Shown here: one piece after another, positions 33,096-42,562 of the stretch
Position numbering within the stretch: position 1 is the first letter of the stretch
Layout of the letters: each line of letters starts with the position of its first letter
Source of the DNA: an uncultured Oscillospiraceae bacterium
GTDB taxonomy: Bacteria; Bacillota; Clostridia; Oscillospirales; Ruminococcaceae
Assembly: GCA_900542145.1 (NCBI GenBank)
Contig: UQMF01000016.1
Location: forward strand, 1-46,689
Length of the DNA: 46,689 bases
Reading direction: 5' to 3'
Position numbers and translations under genes: made by a program
The notes under the pieces: model-generated
Databases searched by the model: none
What the model saw: the letters and a program-made list of their open reading frames with translations, nothing else
Told to the model about the DNA's origin: nothing

Positions 33096-33140
33096 AAAAA
33101 TGACCTGGAGGACTTATGTTCTCCAGGTCATGCTTTTATT
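33096..33140. terminator. Bidirectional terminator between Nif11-type gene and SseB-family gene
   Basis: TGACCTGGAG/CTCCAGGTCA 10-bp stem with A/T runs on both sides. Confidence 0.88.
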
Positions 33141-33147
33141 CAGCCGA

Positions 33148-33642
33148 TCACTCTTCAACGAGGGTGTCTGTCGGTGCAGGCGTGGGAGCCGGAGCCGGCT
33201 TGACTGCCAGCTGGTCCTTGTTCTCCATCACCAGCAGGTTCATCTCAAAGGGAGTGAACAGTCTGCTGCACGGGGAGCCGGGATTCAGCACTGCGGTCTT
33301 TCCCTTTATCGCGTTGAAAAGGCGAGTCGTGTTGATTTTCATGCAGTTGAAGGTCTTGCGGTCGGGGGTGGCGAGGACGGACATGCGGTTAGGCGAGGTG
33401 AAGAACGGAATAACCTGCTGACCGTTCTTGTTGGTCATCATCATAACGTTGAGCAGTCTGTTTCCATTGGCGTCAGTCTGGTCGCCAAGGGCTGCGACTG
33501 CGAATACGTCCGCTGCCATCAGATCGGGAAGAACGCTCTTCCACTTGGTCTTGGTCTTATCCTCGTTTGCTTCGGTTATGCGCTCTTCGAGAGCCTTGTT
33601 GAATACCTTCATCTGCTCGGGGGTAAGCTGCTGATTTGCCAT
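33148..33642 (-). CDS. SseB-family protein
   Basis: The protein has 164 residues. The SseB N-terminal-domain pattern is present (VLPDLMAADVFAVAALG, then NVMMMTNKNGQQVIPFFTS) and ends with a Pro/Ala-rich acidic tail. SseB proteins are poorly understood; the name comes from serine sensitivity in E. coli. It starts 21 bp after thrS, so it belongs to the same transcript. Confidence 0.8.
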   Translation of the reverse strand: MANQQLTPEQMKVFNKALEERITEANEDKTKTKWKSVLPDLMAADVFAVAALGDQTDANGNRLLNVMMMTNKNGQQVIPFFTSPNRMSVLATPDRKTFNCMKINTTRLFNAIKGKTAVLNPGSPCSRLFTPFEMNLLVMENKDQLAVKPAPAPTPAPTDTLVEE

Positions 33643-33663
33643 TGTTTCGCTACCTTTCTGTAA

Positions 33664-35604
33664 TCATCTTGCCTTTTCGGCGTTTTCCTTCACGATCTTT
33701 GCGATAACGTCCTCAAGCGGAGAAGCGCCAAGGTCGCCGTCCTTGCGTGAACGCAGGGAAACGGTGTTGTCCTCGACTTCCTTGTCGCCGAGAATGAAGA
33801 AGTACGGGATCTTTTCAAGCTGTGCCTGGCGGATCTTGTATCCGATCTTTTCATTGCGGTTATCTACAGTCACACGCATGTTCATGTCGTCGAAGCGCTT
33901 TGCGATGCTTTCTGCGTAGTCCTTTGCGCGGTCGGTTATCGGGAGGATACGGACCTGTTCCGGCGACAGCCACAGCGGCAGCGCGCCGGCGTACTTCTCC
34001 AGCAGGTATGCGAGAGTTCTCTCATAGCAGCCCAGGCTTGTGCGGTGAATGATATACGGATTCTTCTTGGTTCCGTCCACATCGACGTATTCCATGCCGA
34101 AGCGCTGAGCCAGCAGCATGTCGATCTGGATAGTTACCAGGGTATCCTCCTTGCCGAATACGTTCTTGTACTGGATATCGAGCTTCGGACCGTAGAACGC
34201 AGCCTCGTCAATACCGATGGTGTATTCAACGCCGAGGTCGTTCAGGATAGTTTTCATTGTAGCCTGTGCGATCTCCCACTGCTCTGCGGTGCCCTCGTAC
34301 TTGTTCTTGGGGTTGGCAGGATCCCACTGTGAGAAGCGGAATGTGCAGTCCTCAAGCAGACCAACGGTTTCAAGGCAGTACTTGGCGAGTTCCAGGCAGT
34401 TTCTGAACTCATCCTCAAGCTGTTCCGGACGGAGGATATAGTGACCCTCGGAGATGGTGAACTGGCGAACTCTTATCAGACCGTGCATTTCGCCGCTGTC
34501 CTCGTTACGGAACAATGTGGAGGTTTCGGTCAGACGCATGGGCAGGTCGCGGTAGCTGCGCTGTCTGTTCAGGAATACCTGATACTGGAACGGGCAGGTC
34601 ATCGGACGGAGTGCGAAGCATTCCTTGGTTTCATCGTTGGGGTCGCCCAGCACGAACATTCCGTCAAGGTAGTGATCCCAGTGACCGGAGACCTTGTAAA
34701 GCTCGCGCTTTGCCATATACGGGGTCTTGGTGAGCTGGCAGCCGTGCTTTGCCTCAACGTCCTCTACCCAGCGCTGCATGATCTGAACGACCTTGGCGCC
34801 CTTGGGCAGGAGTATCGGCAGACCCTGACCAATATAGTCAACGGTGGTGAAGTACTCAAGCTCTCTGCCTATCTTGTTGTGGTCGCGGCGCTTTGCGTCC
34901 TCGAGAGCCTCGAGGTGTGCGTTGAGGGCGTCCTTTGACGGGAATGCGGTGCCGTAGATACGGGTGAGCATCTTGTTCTTCTCGCTGCCGCGCCAGTAAG
35001 CGCCGGTAACGGAGGTGAGCTTGAATGCCTTGACGGGAGAAGTGGACATCAGGTGCGGACCTGCGCACAGATCGGTGAAATCCCCCTGCTTGTAGAAGGA
35101 GATGGGCTCGCCCTTATCAGCGTGCTCCTGGCACAGCTCTACCTTGTAAGGTTCGCCCTGTTCCTCGAGATACTTTATAGCTTCGTCGGGAGCCATGGTG
35201 AAGTGTTCAAGACGGATAGACTCCTTGACGATCTTCTTCATTTCTGCTTCGATCTTTGCCAGTGTTTCGGTGGTGAAAGGCTCCTCGGTGTCGAAATCAT
35301 AGTAGAATCCGTTTTCGATAGCCGGACCGATGGCAAGCTTTGTTGCCGGGAAAAGGCGCTTCACAGCCTGCGCCAGAACGTGGGAGGCGGTGTGGTTGAA
35401 CGCTCTCTGACCCTGTTCGTCCTCAAAGGTGAGAAACTTCACGGTGCAGCCATCGGTGAGTGTGGTTCTCAGATCGCAGACCTTGCCGTCGATCTCTGCG
35501 GCACATGCAGTCTTTGCTTCGCCCAGCTCTCTTGCAGCGTCGAACGCGGACAGCTGAGAGTCGAATTCCTTTGTTTCGCCATTTGCCAGTGTTACTTTTA
35601 TCAT
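33664..35604 (-). CDS. thrS: Threonyl-tRNA synthetase
   Basis: The protein has 646 residues, full length. The TGS domain is N-terminal; the editing domain has HTASHVLAQAVKRLFP and its HxxxH; the class II core has LRPMTCPFQYQVF and RVRQFTISEGH; the anticodon domain is C-terminal. It charges tRNA-Thr and edits Ser. No T-box leader is seen: the leader after the promoter is about 75 nt and contains only a small CACGGC/GCCGTG hairpin. Confidence 0.97.
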   Translation of the reverse strand: MIKVTLANGETKEFDSQLSAFDAARELGEAKTACAAEIDGKVCDLRTTLTDGCTVKFLTFEDEQGQRAFNHTASHVLAQAVKRLFPATKLAIGPAIENGFYYDFDTEEPFTTETLAKIEAEMKKIVKESIRLEHFTMAPDEAIKYLEEQGEPYKVELCQEHADKGEPISFYKQGDFTDLCAGPHLMSTSPVKAFKLTSVTGAYWRGSEKNKMLTRIYGTAFPSKDALNAHLEALEDAKRRDHNKIGRELEYFTTVDYIGQGLPILLPKGAKVVQIMQRWVEDVEAKHGCQLTKTPYMAKRELYKVSGHWDHYLDGMFVLGDPNDETKECFALRPMTCPFQYQVFLNRQRSYRDLPMRLTETSTLFRNEDSGEMHGLIRVRQFTISEGHYILRPEQLEDEFRNCLELAKYCLETVGLLEDCTFRFSQWDPANPKNKYEGTAEQWEIAQATMKTILNDLGVEYTIGIDEAAFYGPKLDIQYKNVFGKEDTLVTIQIDMLLAQRFGMEYVDVDGTKKNPYIIHRTSLGCYERTLAYLLEKYAGALPLWLSPEQVRILPITDRAKDYAESIAKRFDDMNMRVTVDNRNEKIGYKIRQAQLEKIPYFFILGDKEVEDNTVSLRSRKDGDLGASPLEDVIAKIVKENAEKAR

Positions 35605-35684
35605 ACTGAACTTCCTTTCCTTGCAGAGCTAAACAAAAGCCCTGCCGTTCAATGTTAATTCACGGCGTTTGCCGTGTACCTTTT

Positions 35685-35713
35685 ATTGTACTACTATTCC
35701 GCATAAAAGTCAA
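35685..35713 (-). promoter_or_regulatory. thrS promoter (SigA)
   Basis: Minus strand TTGACT (35708-35713), 17 bp, TACAAT (35685-35690). Confidence 0.85.
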
Positions 35714-35758
35714 GGTTTTTGTGGATTTATGGCACGATATGAAATTATATATCTGCAA

Positions 35759-35787
35759 TTGACAACACTTGCAGGGTGTAGTATAAT
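35759..35787 (+). promoter_or_regulatory. Perfect-consensus SigA promoter, antisense to cheB end
   Basis: TTGACA (35759-35764), 17 bp, TATAAT (35782-35787). No plus-strand gene follows; the RNA would begin at about 35794 with the 22-bp palindrome at 35798-35819 and run antisense to cheB. Confidence 0.75.
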
Positions 35788-35822
35788 TAAAAACCGACCC
35801 CCGAGCTGCAGCTCGGGGGATA
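35788..35822 (-). terminator. cheB terminator
   Basis: A perfect 22-bp palindrome (CCCCCGAGCTG/CAGCTCGGGGG, 35798-35819) is followed on the minus strand by TCGGTTTTTAA. Confidence 0.88.
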
Positions 35823-35845
35823 TGATATATGATATCGCTATCTGC

Positions 35846-36871
35846 TCACACCAGTTGATCCTGAATTATATCAGCGATCTTATAAAGCGGCGCCTGTACC
35901 TGCACTGCGCCCAGCTTGTATGCCTCCATCGGCATTCCGTAGACGACGCAGGTCGCCTTGTCCTGACCGATGGTGAATGCGCCGGCGTTGTGCATTTTGA
36001 GCATTCCGTCCGCGCCGTCGCGCCCCATGCCGGTGAGTATCACGCCGATGGCGTTGCTGCCGGCGGTTTCCGCAACGCTGGTGAACAGTACGTCCACCGA
36101 CGGGCAGTGTCCGGACACTTTCTCGCCGGGTCTTGAGGATACATAATACCCCCTGGAATCACGGCAGAGCCTGAGGTGATGCTCCCCTGCCCCGATTATC
36201 ACAAGTCCCCTGCGGAGTCTGTCGCCGTCCTCGGCCTCCTTGACTTCCATCTTGCAGCTTCGGTTGAGTCTTTCGGAGTACATCTTCGTGAATCCCGCAG
36301 GCATGTGCTGAACAACGAGCGTTGCCGGTGAATCCGCCGGGAGTTCGCGTATCACCTTTTCCAGAGCCTCGGTCCCTCCAGTGGATGCTCCAAAAGCGAG
36401 CACCATATCCGCCTTGTGAAATTTCTTCCCGGTGGAGGAGAGCGGCGTGTGTGTGACTGTCGTTTCCGGCTTTGCGCCGTCGTTCTTTGCGAACGCGGAT
36501 TTCACCGCGCGTGCAATATTCTGGGCAAACCCCTGCATTTCGGCTGTGGTTCTTGCCGATGGCTTCTGGATAAATCCCACGGCTCCGGCGTCAAGCGCGG
36601 ATTGCTTCTGCTCAATGGAGGAGGAAACAACGATCACCGGGAGGTAGTATTGCGGCAGCAGTTTTTTGAGGAATGCCACTCCGTCCATTTTCGGCATTTC
36701 GATATCCAGGGTCATGACGTCCGGCTCAAATTTGAGTATCATATCCCTGGCGCTGTATGCGTCGCCGGCAGTTCCAACTACGTCTATTTCCGTATCCTCC
36801 CGTATATACCGGGACAGGACCTCCCGGAAAAGCATGGAGTCGTCTACTACCAGCAGTTTGATTTTTCTCAT
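35846..36871 (-). CDS. cheB: Chemotaxis response regulator protein-glutamate methylesterase CheB
   Basis: The protein has 341 residues. The receiver domain has VDDSML and phospho-acceptor Asp56 in MTLDIEMPKMDG. The methylesterase domain has Ser163 (GASTGG), His189 (VQHMPAGFT) and Asp285 (GMGRDGADG), the complete triad. It removes methyl groups from (and deamidates) chemoreceptors. It is last in cheA-cheW-cheR-cheB. The 3' end is overlapped by a plus-strand promoter's transcript. Confidence 0.97.
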   Translation of the reverse strand: MRKIKLLVVDDSMLFREVLSRYIREDTEIDVVGTAGDAYSARDMILKFEPDVMTLDIEMPKMDGVAFLKKLLPQYYLPVIVVSSSIEQKQSALDAGAVGFIQKPSARTTAEMQGFAQNIARAVKSAFAKNDGAKPETTVTHTPLSSTGKKFHKADMVLAFGASTGGTEALEKVIRELPADSPATLVVQHMPAGFTKMYSERLNRSCKMEVKEAEDGDRLRRGLVIIGAGEHHLRLCRDSRGYYVSSRPGEKVSGHCPSVDVLFTSVAETAGSNAIGVILTGMGRDGADGMLKMHNAGAFTIGQDKATCVVYGMPMEAYKLGAVQVQAPLYKIADIIQDQLV

Positions 36872-36894
36872 TTATTCGCCCCCGTGTCACAAGG

Positions 36895-37719
36895 TCATGT
36901 GTTGATTCCGCGGCGGTATATCGCAGGCTTGATGTATTCAAACCTGGTTTCTCCCCGGGGAATGCTTTCTGCGTGACCGATATAGAAATATCCGCCGGGT
37001 TTGAGCACGTCGTAGAACCGGTTTACCAGTGCGTTCTTGGTTGGCTGGTCAAAGTATATCATGACGTTGCGGCAGAATATCAGGTCGAACGGGCGCCGAA
37101 TGTACTTTTCGGGCATTGGGTCCATCAGGTTGAATGGTTTGAAGATTATCTCGTCCTTTATCGCCTGGCAGATTTCGTAGTGCTCGTCGTCCACTTTGTT
37201 GAAGTACCGGCGCACCCATTCGTTGCTGAGTCCCTTCATGCCCTCGGCGTTGTATATTCCCTTCTTCGCCTTGTCCATGACGCTGTGTGAGATATCCGTC
37301 GCGAGAATCCGCGTGTCCCACATGGGTTTTTCCCTGCCGAAGTATTCGTCAAGGAGCATTGCAGTGGTGTAGCATTCCTCGCCGGATGAACAGCCTGCGC
37401 TCCATATGCGCAGCTCTTTGTTTTTCGCATTCTCCACCGCCCAGGGAAGGATCACATCTTTCATAAAGGTGTAGTGTTCCGGCTCCCTCATGAAGAAGGT
37501 GTGGTTTGTCGTGAGCTTATTCAAGATAGTAGTTACCTCGGCGCCGGAGGTATCCGCCATCACTGCGTCGAGGTACTGGTCATAGCTTGTGAAGCCGCGG
37601 TCGCGGAGCATATTTCCCAGTCTGCCCTGTATAAGCACACGTTTTGCGGACAGGTTTATGCCGAAATTATCGTGCATGTAGTCCACAAGGCGGTGAAATT
37701 CACGGTCAGAAAGTTCCAT
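36895..37719 (-). CDS. cheR: Chemoreceptor methyltransferase CheR
   Basis: The protein has 274 residues. The N-terminal helical domain starts MELSDREFHRLVDYM. The SAM-binding domain has RIWSAGCSSGEECYT, then FDLIFCRNVMIYFD and LKPGGYFYIGHAES. It methylates glutamates on chemoreceptors, opposing CheB. The frame is open to 37749, but the ATG at 37719, one base after the cheW stop, fits the family start. Confidence 0.97.
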   Translation of the reverse strand: MELSDREFHRLVDYMHDNFGINLSAKRVLIQGRLGNMLRDRGFTSYDQYLDAVMADTSGAEVTTILNKLTTNHTFFMREPEHYTFMKDVILPWAVENAKNKELRIWSAGCSSGEECYTTAMLLDEYFGREKPMWDTRILATDISHSVMDKAKKGIYNAEGMKGLSNEWVRRYFNKVDDEHYEICQAIKDEIIFKPFNLMDPMPEKYIRRPFDLIFCRNVMIYFDQPTKNALVNRFYDVLKPGGYFYIGHAESIPRGETRFEYIKPAIYRRGINT

Positions 37720-37720
37720 A

Positions 37721-38221
37721 TCAGCCCTCGTCGTCAAGCAGCTTGGCAACGTCGAGAATCAGCTTCACGTCATCGCCGGAGCGTATCATATACTGAATGA
37801 AGGAATTTGTGTTCACCGAGCGGTTCTCCGGGGTTGCGGAGAGGTCGTGGGAGTGAATGTCCTCAACGTCGGCAACGCTGTCAACGATGATACCGACGGA
37901 CATTTCGTTGTGGCTCAGGATAATAATGCAGGTGCGGCTTGTGTAGGGTATTTCCTCCTTACCGAAGCGGCTGCGGATATCAACGATCGGGACCACCTTG
38001 CTGCGCACGTTGATTATTCCCTTGATGTACGGGGGGACATGCGGCACCTTTGTGATGGGCTGCATTTCGATTATCTCGGTGACGTACTGTATCTCGATGC
38101 CGTAGATCTGGTCGCCGATGTGGAACGTCATAACCTTTCCAAGCACGGTGTTTTCGCTGGAAAGCTTTCTGTCGGTGGACTGCTGCTTTGCAACAGCTTC
38201 CTTTATAACATCATTAGTCAT
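37721..38221 (-). CDS. cheW: Chemotaxis adaptor protein CheW
   Basis: The protein has 166 residues with the SH3-like CheW fold: FHIGDQIYGIEIQYVTEII, IKGIINVRSKVVPIVD, and DVAKLL at the end. The first 25 residues are an extra charged tail. It links CheA to receptors. It lies between cheA (13 bp) and cheR. Confidence 0.97.
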   Translation of the reverse strand: MTNDVIKEAVAKQQSTDRKLSSENTVLGKVMTFHIGDQIYGIEIQYVTEIIEMQPITKVPHVPPYIKGIINVRSKVVPIVDIRSRFGKEEIPYTSRTCIIILSHNEMSVGIIVDSVADVEDIHSHDLSATPENRSVNTNSFIQYMIRSGDDVKLILDVAKLLDDEG

Positions 38222-38234
38222 GCTGATCTCCTCC

Positions 38235-40385
38235 TTAACCTATGAGCGTGTTGGTGTCGATGATCAGCGAAATGCTGCCGTCGCCCATGATCGTACAGCC
38301 GGAAAGTCCCTCGCCCTTGATGTTGTATTTGTTCAGGTACGCCGGGAACGGCTTTACCACCACCTGCTGTTCGCCGATAAGCCTGTCGGCGAAAATGCAC
38401 ACGCTCTTGTTGTCGGTTTCGACAAGCAGAAGTATACCGTCCTCAAGGTCTGTGATCTTTGTGTCTATGCCGAATTTCTGATGCATACGCAGTATTGGAT
38501 AGCACACGCCGCGTATCATTATCATTTCGTTGTTGCTGGTGTCGCGGAGTATCTGACTGGACTCTGCCTTGAAGCTCTCGCGGATAGTGGAAATCGGTAC
38601 TGTGAACACCAGGTCGCCGCAGATGACTTCCATGCCGTCGATGATAGCCAGGGTGAGCGGAATCTTGATGATGAACGTTGTGCCCTCGCCCTTCTTGCTG
38701 TCCACGATGATGGAGCCGCCGCACTTCTCAACGTTTGCCTTTACAACGTCCATGCCGACGCCGCGTCCGCTGAACTCGGTAACGGTTTCGTTGGTGGAGA
38801 ACCCGGGGAGAAGTATCAGATTCTGTATCTCCTTGGTGGTGTATTCGCTTTCGGGCTTGGTGAGGATCCCCTGCTTGCGGGCCTTTGCCATGATCTTTTC
38901 GGGGTCGATTCCGGCGCCGTCGTCGGATACGGTGATGATTACCTCGCCGGAGGAATTCTGCGCGGTGAGCTTTACTATGCCCTTTGCCGCCTTACCCTCG
39001 GCGATACGCTCCTCGACATGCTCCTCGATTCCGTGGTCCATGCAGTTACGGACAAGGTGCATGAGCGGATCCTGGAGGCTGTCCACGATGGATTTGTCCA
39101 CCTCGGTGTCCTCGCCCTCCATTACGAATTCAACGTCCTTGTTGAGCTTTTTCTTCATGTCGCGGACGATACGGTTCATCTTCTGGAATACGCCTGCGAG
39201 CGGTACCATTCTGATGGACATTACGGTATCCTGGAGTTCGCTTGTGAGCTTCTTGAGCTGACGCGCAGCCTTATTGAAGCTTTCAAGCTCCAGACCCTCG
39301 AGGTCGGGGTTTGAGATTACCATGGATTCTGTGGTGATGATCTCGCCGACGATATCATGCAGCGCGTCCAGCTTTGCCAGGTTTACGCTGATGAGGGACT
39401 GCTTCTGTGCGCCTCCGGCTGACTGCTGTACCTTTTCGACAGCTTCCTTTGCCTTTTCCACTGAGGACTGCTCCTTGACCGGTGCAGGTGCGGCAGGCGC
39501 CGCTGCCGGAGCCGTCGCCGCAGTGGGCTTCGGCTCGGGAGGAAGCTCCGCCTTGGGGGTTTCTGCCGCTGTAGCCGCTGCCGGAGCGGGCTGGGATACT
39601 ATCTCGTAGCTCTGTACGTTCAGTGCGCTGGCGATAGCGGTGAGCACCTCGTCCACGCTGTCGTGGGGGGTGAATGTGATGAGAAATCCCTTTTCGATGA
39701 TCTCCTTGGCGGTGTCGGGATTTGTTTCAACGTCCGCCGGGGTGAATTCCAGGGTCTTGCAGGCGTCCTTGATGGTGTTTATCAGCAGGAATGCGCGCAG
39801 GTTCTCCATCTGGCAGCCGTCCTCGAAGAACACGCGGACGGTCGTGGTGTTATCGCCGGAAGCCGCAGGCGCAGCCGGAGCGGCAGCCTGTGCCGGAGCC
39901 GCGTCCGCCGGAGCGGAGCCTGCCGCGATAGCCTCAGCCTGCGCCGGGGAATCTCCCTTGGTTTCGCCTACTAGGGCGTCGTGCGCCTTTAACAGCTTGT
40001 CGATGAGCTCGCTGAAATCCATCTGCTCATACTCGCCGTTCACGTTGTTCTGGATAAGTTCGATCTGCGCCTTGTAGGAGTCGGAAACCTGGAAAACCAA
40101 GTCGTACACGAAGCTTACATCAGTGATGACATCAGGGTTCTCGCGGATAACGAAGAACATATCTTCCGCCTTATGTGCCAGCACAGAAAGGTTGTCAAAG
40201 CCCATCATTGCTGAGGAGCCCTTGATGGTATGCATGATACGGAAAATTTCCTTGACGTCCTCACCGTCGAATTTATTCGCCTGCTCTGTTCTGAGGAGTA
40301 TCTCGTCGAGCTGTTCCAGCAGTGAATTTGTTTCGTAGAAGTACATGTCCAGCATAGCTTCCATGCCGGGTTCAATTTTTGCCAT
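38235..40385 (-). CDS. cheA: Chemotaxis histidine kinase CheA
   Basis: The protein has 716 residues. HPt domain with phospho-acceptor His52 (RIMHTIKGSSAMMGF); P2-like region (about residues 190-280) between two Ala/Pro-rich linkers; dimerisation domain; HATPase with NCMDHG (N box), DDGAGI (G1) and GRGVGMDVV (G2); CheW-like C-terminus. It phosphorylates response regulators including CheB. The ATG at 40385 follows AAAGGAAT; the frame is open to 40421. No cheY, cheC or cheD is in the window. Confidence 0.96.
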   Translation of the reverse strand: MAKIEPGMEAMLDMYFYETNSLLEQLDEILLRTEQANKFDGEDVKEIFRIMHTIKGSSAMMGFDNLSVLAHKAEDMFFVIRENPDVITDVSFVYDLVFQVSDSYKAQIELIQNNVNGEYEQMDFSELIDKLLKAHDALVGETKGDSPAQAEAIAAGSAPADAAPAQAAAPAAPAASGDNTTTVRVFFEDGCQMENLRAFLLINTIKDACKTLEFTPADVETNPDTAKEIIEKGFLITFTPHDSVDEVLTAIASALNVQSYEIVSQPAPAAATAAETPKAELPPEPKPTAATAPAAAPAAPAPVKEQSSVEKAKEAVEKVQQSAGGAQKQSLISVNLAKLDALHDIVGEIITTESMVISNPDLEGLELESFNKAARQLKKLTSELQDTVMSIRMVPLAGVFQKMNRIVRDMKKKLNKDVEFVMEGEDTEVDKSIVDSLQDPLMHLVRNCMDHGIEEHVEERIAEGKAAKGIVKLTAQNSSGEVIITVSDDGAGIDPEKIMAKARKQGILTKPESEYTTKEIQNLILLPGFSTNETVTEFSGRGVGMDVVKANVEKCGGSIIVDSKKGEGTTFIIKIPLTLAIIDGMEVICGDLVFTVPISTIRESFKAESSQILRDTSNNEMIMIRGVCYPILRMHQKFGIDTKITDLEDGILLLVETDNKSVCIFADRLIGEQQVVVKPFPAYLNKYNIKGEGLSGCTIMGDGSISLIIDTNTLIG

Positions 40386-40441
40386 AATAACATTCCTTTC
40401 CTGATATACGCCGTGGCGCATATTGTTGTTTTCTGTCCGTG

Positions 40442-40469
40442 ACTATAGGTCAGGGGTATGTATTTTAAA
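40442..40469 (-). promoter_or_regulatory. Candidate cheA operon promoter
   Basis: Minus strand TTTAAA (40464-40469), 16 bp, TATAGT (40442-40447). The -35 is weak; no clear SigD site was seen here. Confidence 0.4.
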
Positions 40470-40522
40470 GAAATAATGATGTTTTTTTGAAAAAAACACT
40501 TTATTATTTGCCTGGTTTATGG

Positions 40523-40528
40523 TACAAT
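40523..40528 (+). promoter_or_regulatory. Candidate extended -10 for the FliK-like gene
   Basis: TGGTACAAT precedes the gene by about 50 bp. The -35 at 17 bp is TTTATT, weak. Confidence 0.4.
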
Positions 40529-40576
40529 ATATTTATTGAAGTTATCTTTATCTACAGCCCAAAAGGAGGGATCGCG

Positions 40577-42547
40577 ATGGCGCAGATACCGCAGATAAAC
40601 AACCCAATAACTGCGAAGAACTATAACTACAGTTCCCGTCCGATGGACCCGAACACCGAGCCTTTCGACATCGTCAAGCTGACCGGCGTGCAGGGAGCCG
40701 GGAGCGGCTCAGCCTCCAGCGCCAGAAGCAGACTGGAGATGGGCAACCGCGAGCTCATACCGCTTCAGGTCCAGGTCGCCAAGGATCCCACCCTCGCGGT
40801 GGAAACCCTCAAGGACCTGCTCAACATCGAGGTACTGAACCAGGCGCTGATAAACGGCCACACCGAGCTTTACGGGAAGCTGGAGGATCTCGCCGCCGCC
40901 CTCTATGTAAAGCCGGAGGAGCTTGTGCAGGAGATCCAGAACCAGGAGCAGCAGAACACGATGTTCAGCGGCCACGAGTTCTATGACGTGCTCCGGGAGG
41001 TCGCAAAGACCACCACGGATCCCTCCACCAAGGAGCTTATCGGCAACCTGCTGAAATCCATCAACTTTGCCCAGAACAAGAACGAGATACTCGGCGCGCT
41101 GCGTGCGAACATGAAGTTCCTGTCGGAGTATTTCTCCCCGAACGAGAAGCTTTCCGCCAAGCTGCTGAACCTCTCGCAGGAGTGGGGCGCGGCGGACGCC
41201 GACAAGTATTTCGACTATCTCAAGGGGGAAACCCTTGCGGTGCTGAAAGACGTCAGCGGAAGCCTGCTGAATGACGAGCGCACTCAGATGCTGATCCCGC
41301 TCATCACGCACAACCTGTCGCGGTACAACAACAGCCCCTACATGTGCAAGGAATATTTCAACCTGCTGCTGTCGCAGATATCCTCGGGCACGCTCCGGGA
41401 ATCCCTGAAGAATTCCTTCGCCAGACTGTACTCTGCCATCTTCAACAAGCAGAAGATGACGGACCCACAGCAGGGCGGAAACGTGGCGGATACCTCTATT
41501 GATAATTATACAACAAAATCTGAACAAAATCAACCACTAACAGGAAATTCCGCAGATAAAAATGCAGAAATTTCGGCGCAGGGAGAAAAAATCGGTCAGG
41601 TTGACGAAAATGGCGACAGCGGAATTGTCGAAAATGCCGGGAGCGAAGAGCCGGAGCTTACCGGGTATCTGAAGTTTCTGAACGAGAGCATGAGCGAGAA
41701 GGGTTATATGTCCGACCTGAAGGACAGCGGCTATAACATCGAGCAGATGATGACAGCGTATTCCAGGGGCAGGCAGTCGGGATTCCAGACTCTGCACAAC
41801 ATGGTGAAAGGGTTGTTCGTGGAGGACAAGACCGGGGAATATTCCGCGCAGTTCACCCAGGATTTTTCCAAGCTGCACACCGTGCAGGAGGTCATCGACA
41901 AGCTGAACGAAATGCTCCGCGCCATGCCGGATATGCCGATACGCGAGCGGCTTTACGGGGCGTTCGTGGACGTGGTGGACAAGATGGCGCTGAAGAACGA
42001 GCTGCCGCAGCACGGGGTCAGACCTCCGGTGCATTCCACGCTGGACAGCCTTACGGATTTCATACAGGAGAACATCAACCACCCTGCGCTGAAATCCCTG
42101 GACAGCTTCAATGCGGCGAACCTGCTCCAGAGCCTGCTGAATGCGCCTGGAGTGTTCACTCCGCTGGCGCACTACATACTTCCGCTGGACGTTGACGGCA
42201 CAAAGGCGTTCGGCGAGCTGTGGGTGGACAACGATGAGAACAACCCGAACAATACTCCGGGAACGCAGCGGAACTATCACCTGTTCCTGACGTTTGACGT
42301 GGAGAGTATCGGTCGGTTCGAGGTGGATCTGTACGCGCTTGGCGACGAGGTGAACCTGACGCTGCTGTATCCGCCGAGGTTTGAAAAGCAGATAGATCCG
42401 ATGAAGGACAGGATAAACAAGGTGGTGCGGAATGTCGGGTACAATACCCGGGCATTCGAAACGGCTCCGCTTAAGGCGCCGCATAATCTGACGGAGATAT
42501 TCCCGAAAATAGTGGACAAGCGCACCACGCTGAACACAAGAGTCTGA
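40577..42547 (+). CDS. FliK C-terminal-like protein (YlqG-like)
   Basis: The protein has 656 residues. Residues about 1-300 are mostly helical and unrecognised; a polar linker (about residues 315-380) follows. The last 120 residues (from LPLDVDGTKAFGELWVDN through FLTFDVESIGRFEVDLYALGDEVNLTLLYPP) look like the flagellar hook-length control (FliK) C-terminal domain. It is 15 bp ahead of an FlhB-like gene, as ylqG-ylqH in Bacillus, whose role is unclear. Start ATG 40577 has AAAAGGAGGG. The FliK assignment is by pattern recognition only. Confidence 0.7.
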   Translation: MAQIPQINNPITAKNYNYSSRPMDPNTEPFDIVKLTGVQGAGSGSASSARSRLEMGNRELIPLQVQVAKDPTLAVETLKDLLNIEVLNQALINGHTELYGKLEDLAAALYVKPEELVQEIQNQEQQNTMFSGHEFYDVLREVAKTTTDPSTKELIGNLLKSINFAQNKNEILGALRANMKFLSEYFSPNEKLSAKLLNLSQEWGAADADKYFDYLKGETLAVLKDVSGSLLNDERTQMLIPLITHNLSRYNNSPYMCKEYFNLLLSQISSGTLRESLKNSFARLYSAIFNKQKMTDPQQGGNVADTSIDNYTTKSEQNQPLTGNSADKNAEISAQGEKIGQVDENGDSGIVENAGSEEPELTGYLKFLNESMSEKGYMSDLKDSGYNIEQMMTAYSRGRQSGFQTLHNMVKGLFVEDKTGEYSAQFTQDFSKLHTVQEVIDKLNEMLRAMPDMPIRERLYGAFVDVVDKMALKNELPQHGVRPPVHSTLDSLTDFIQENINHPALKSLDSFNAANLLQSLLNAPGVFTPLAHYILPLDVDGTKAFGELWVDNDENNPNNTPGTQRNYHLFLTFDVESIGRFEVDLYALGDEVNLTLLYPPRFEKQIDPMKDRINKVVRNVGYNTRAFETAPLKAPHNLTEIFPKIVDKRTTLNTRV

Positions 42548-42562
42548 CGGGAGGAATACACT

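Noticed and set aside
35605..35845. T-box leader before thrS
   Set aside because: The promoter leaves a leader of only about 75 nt, and I see no T-box sequence or terminator/antiterminator pair.
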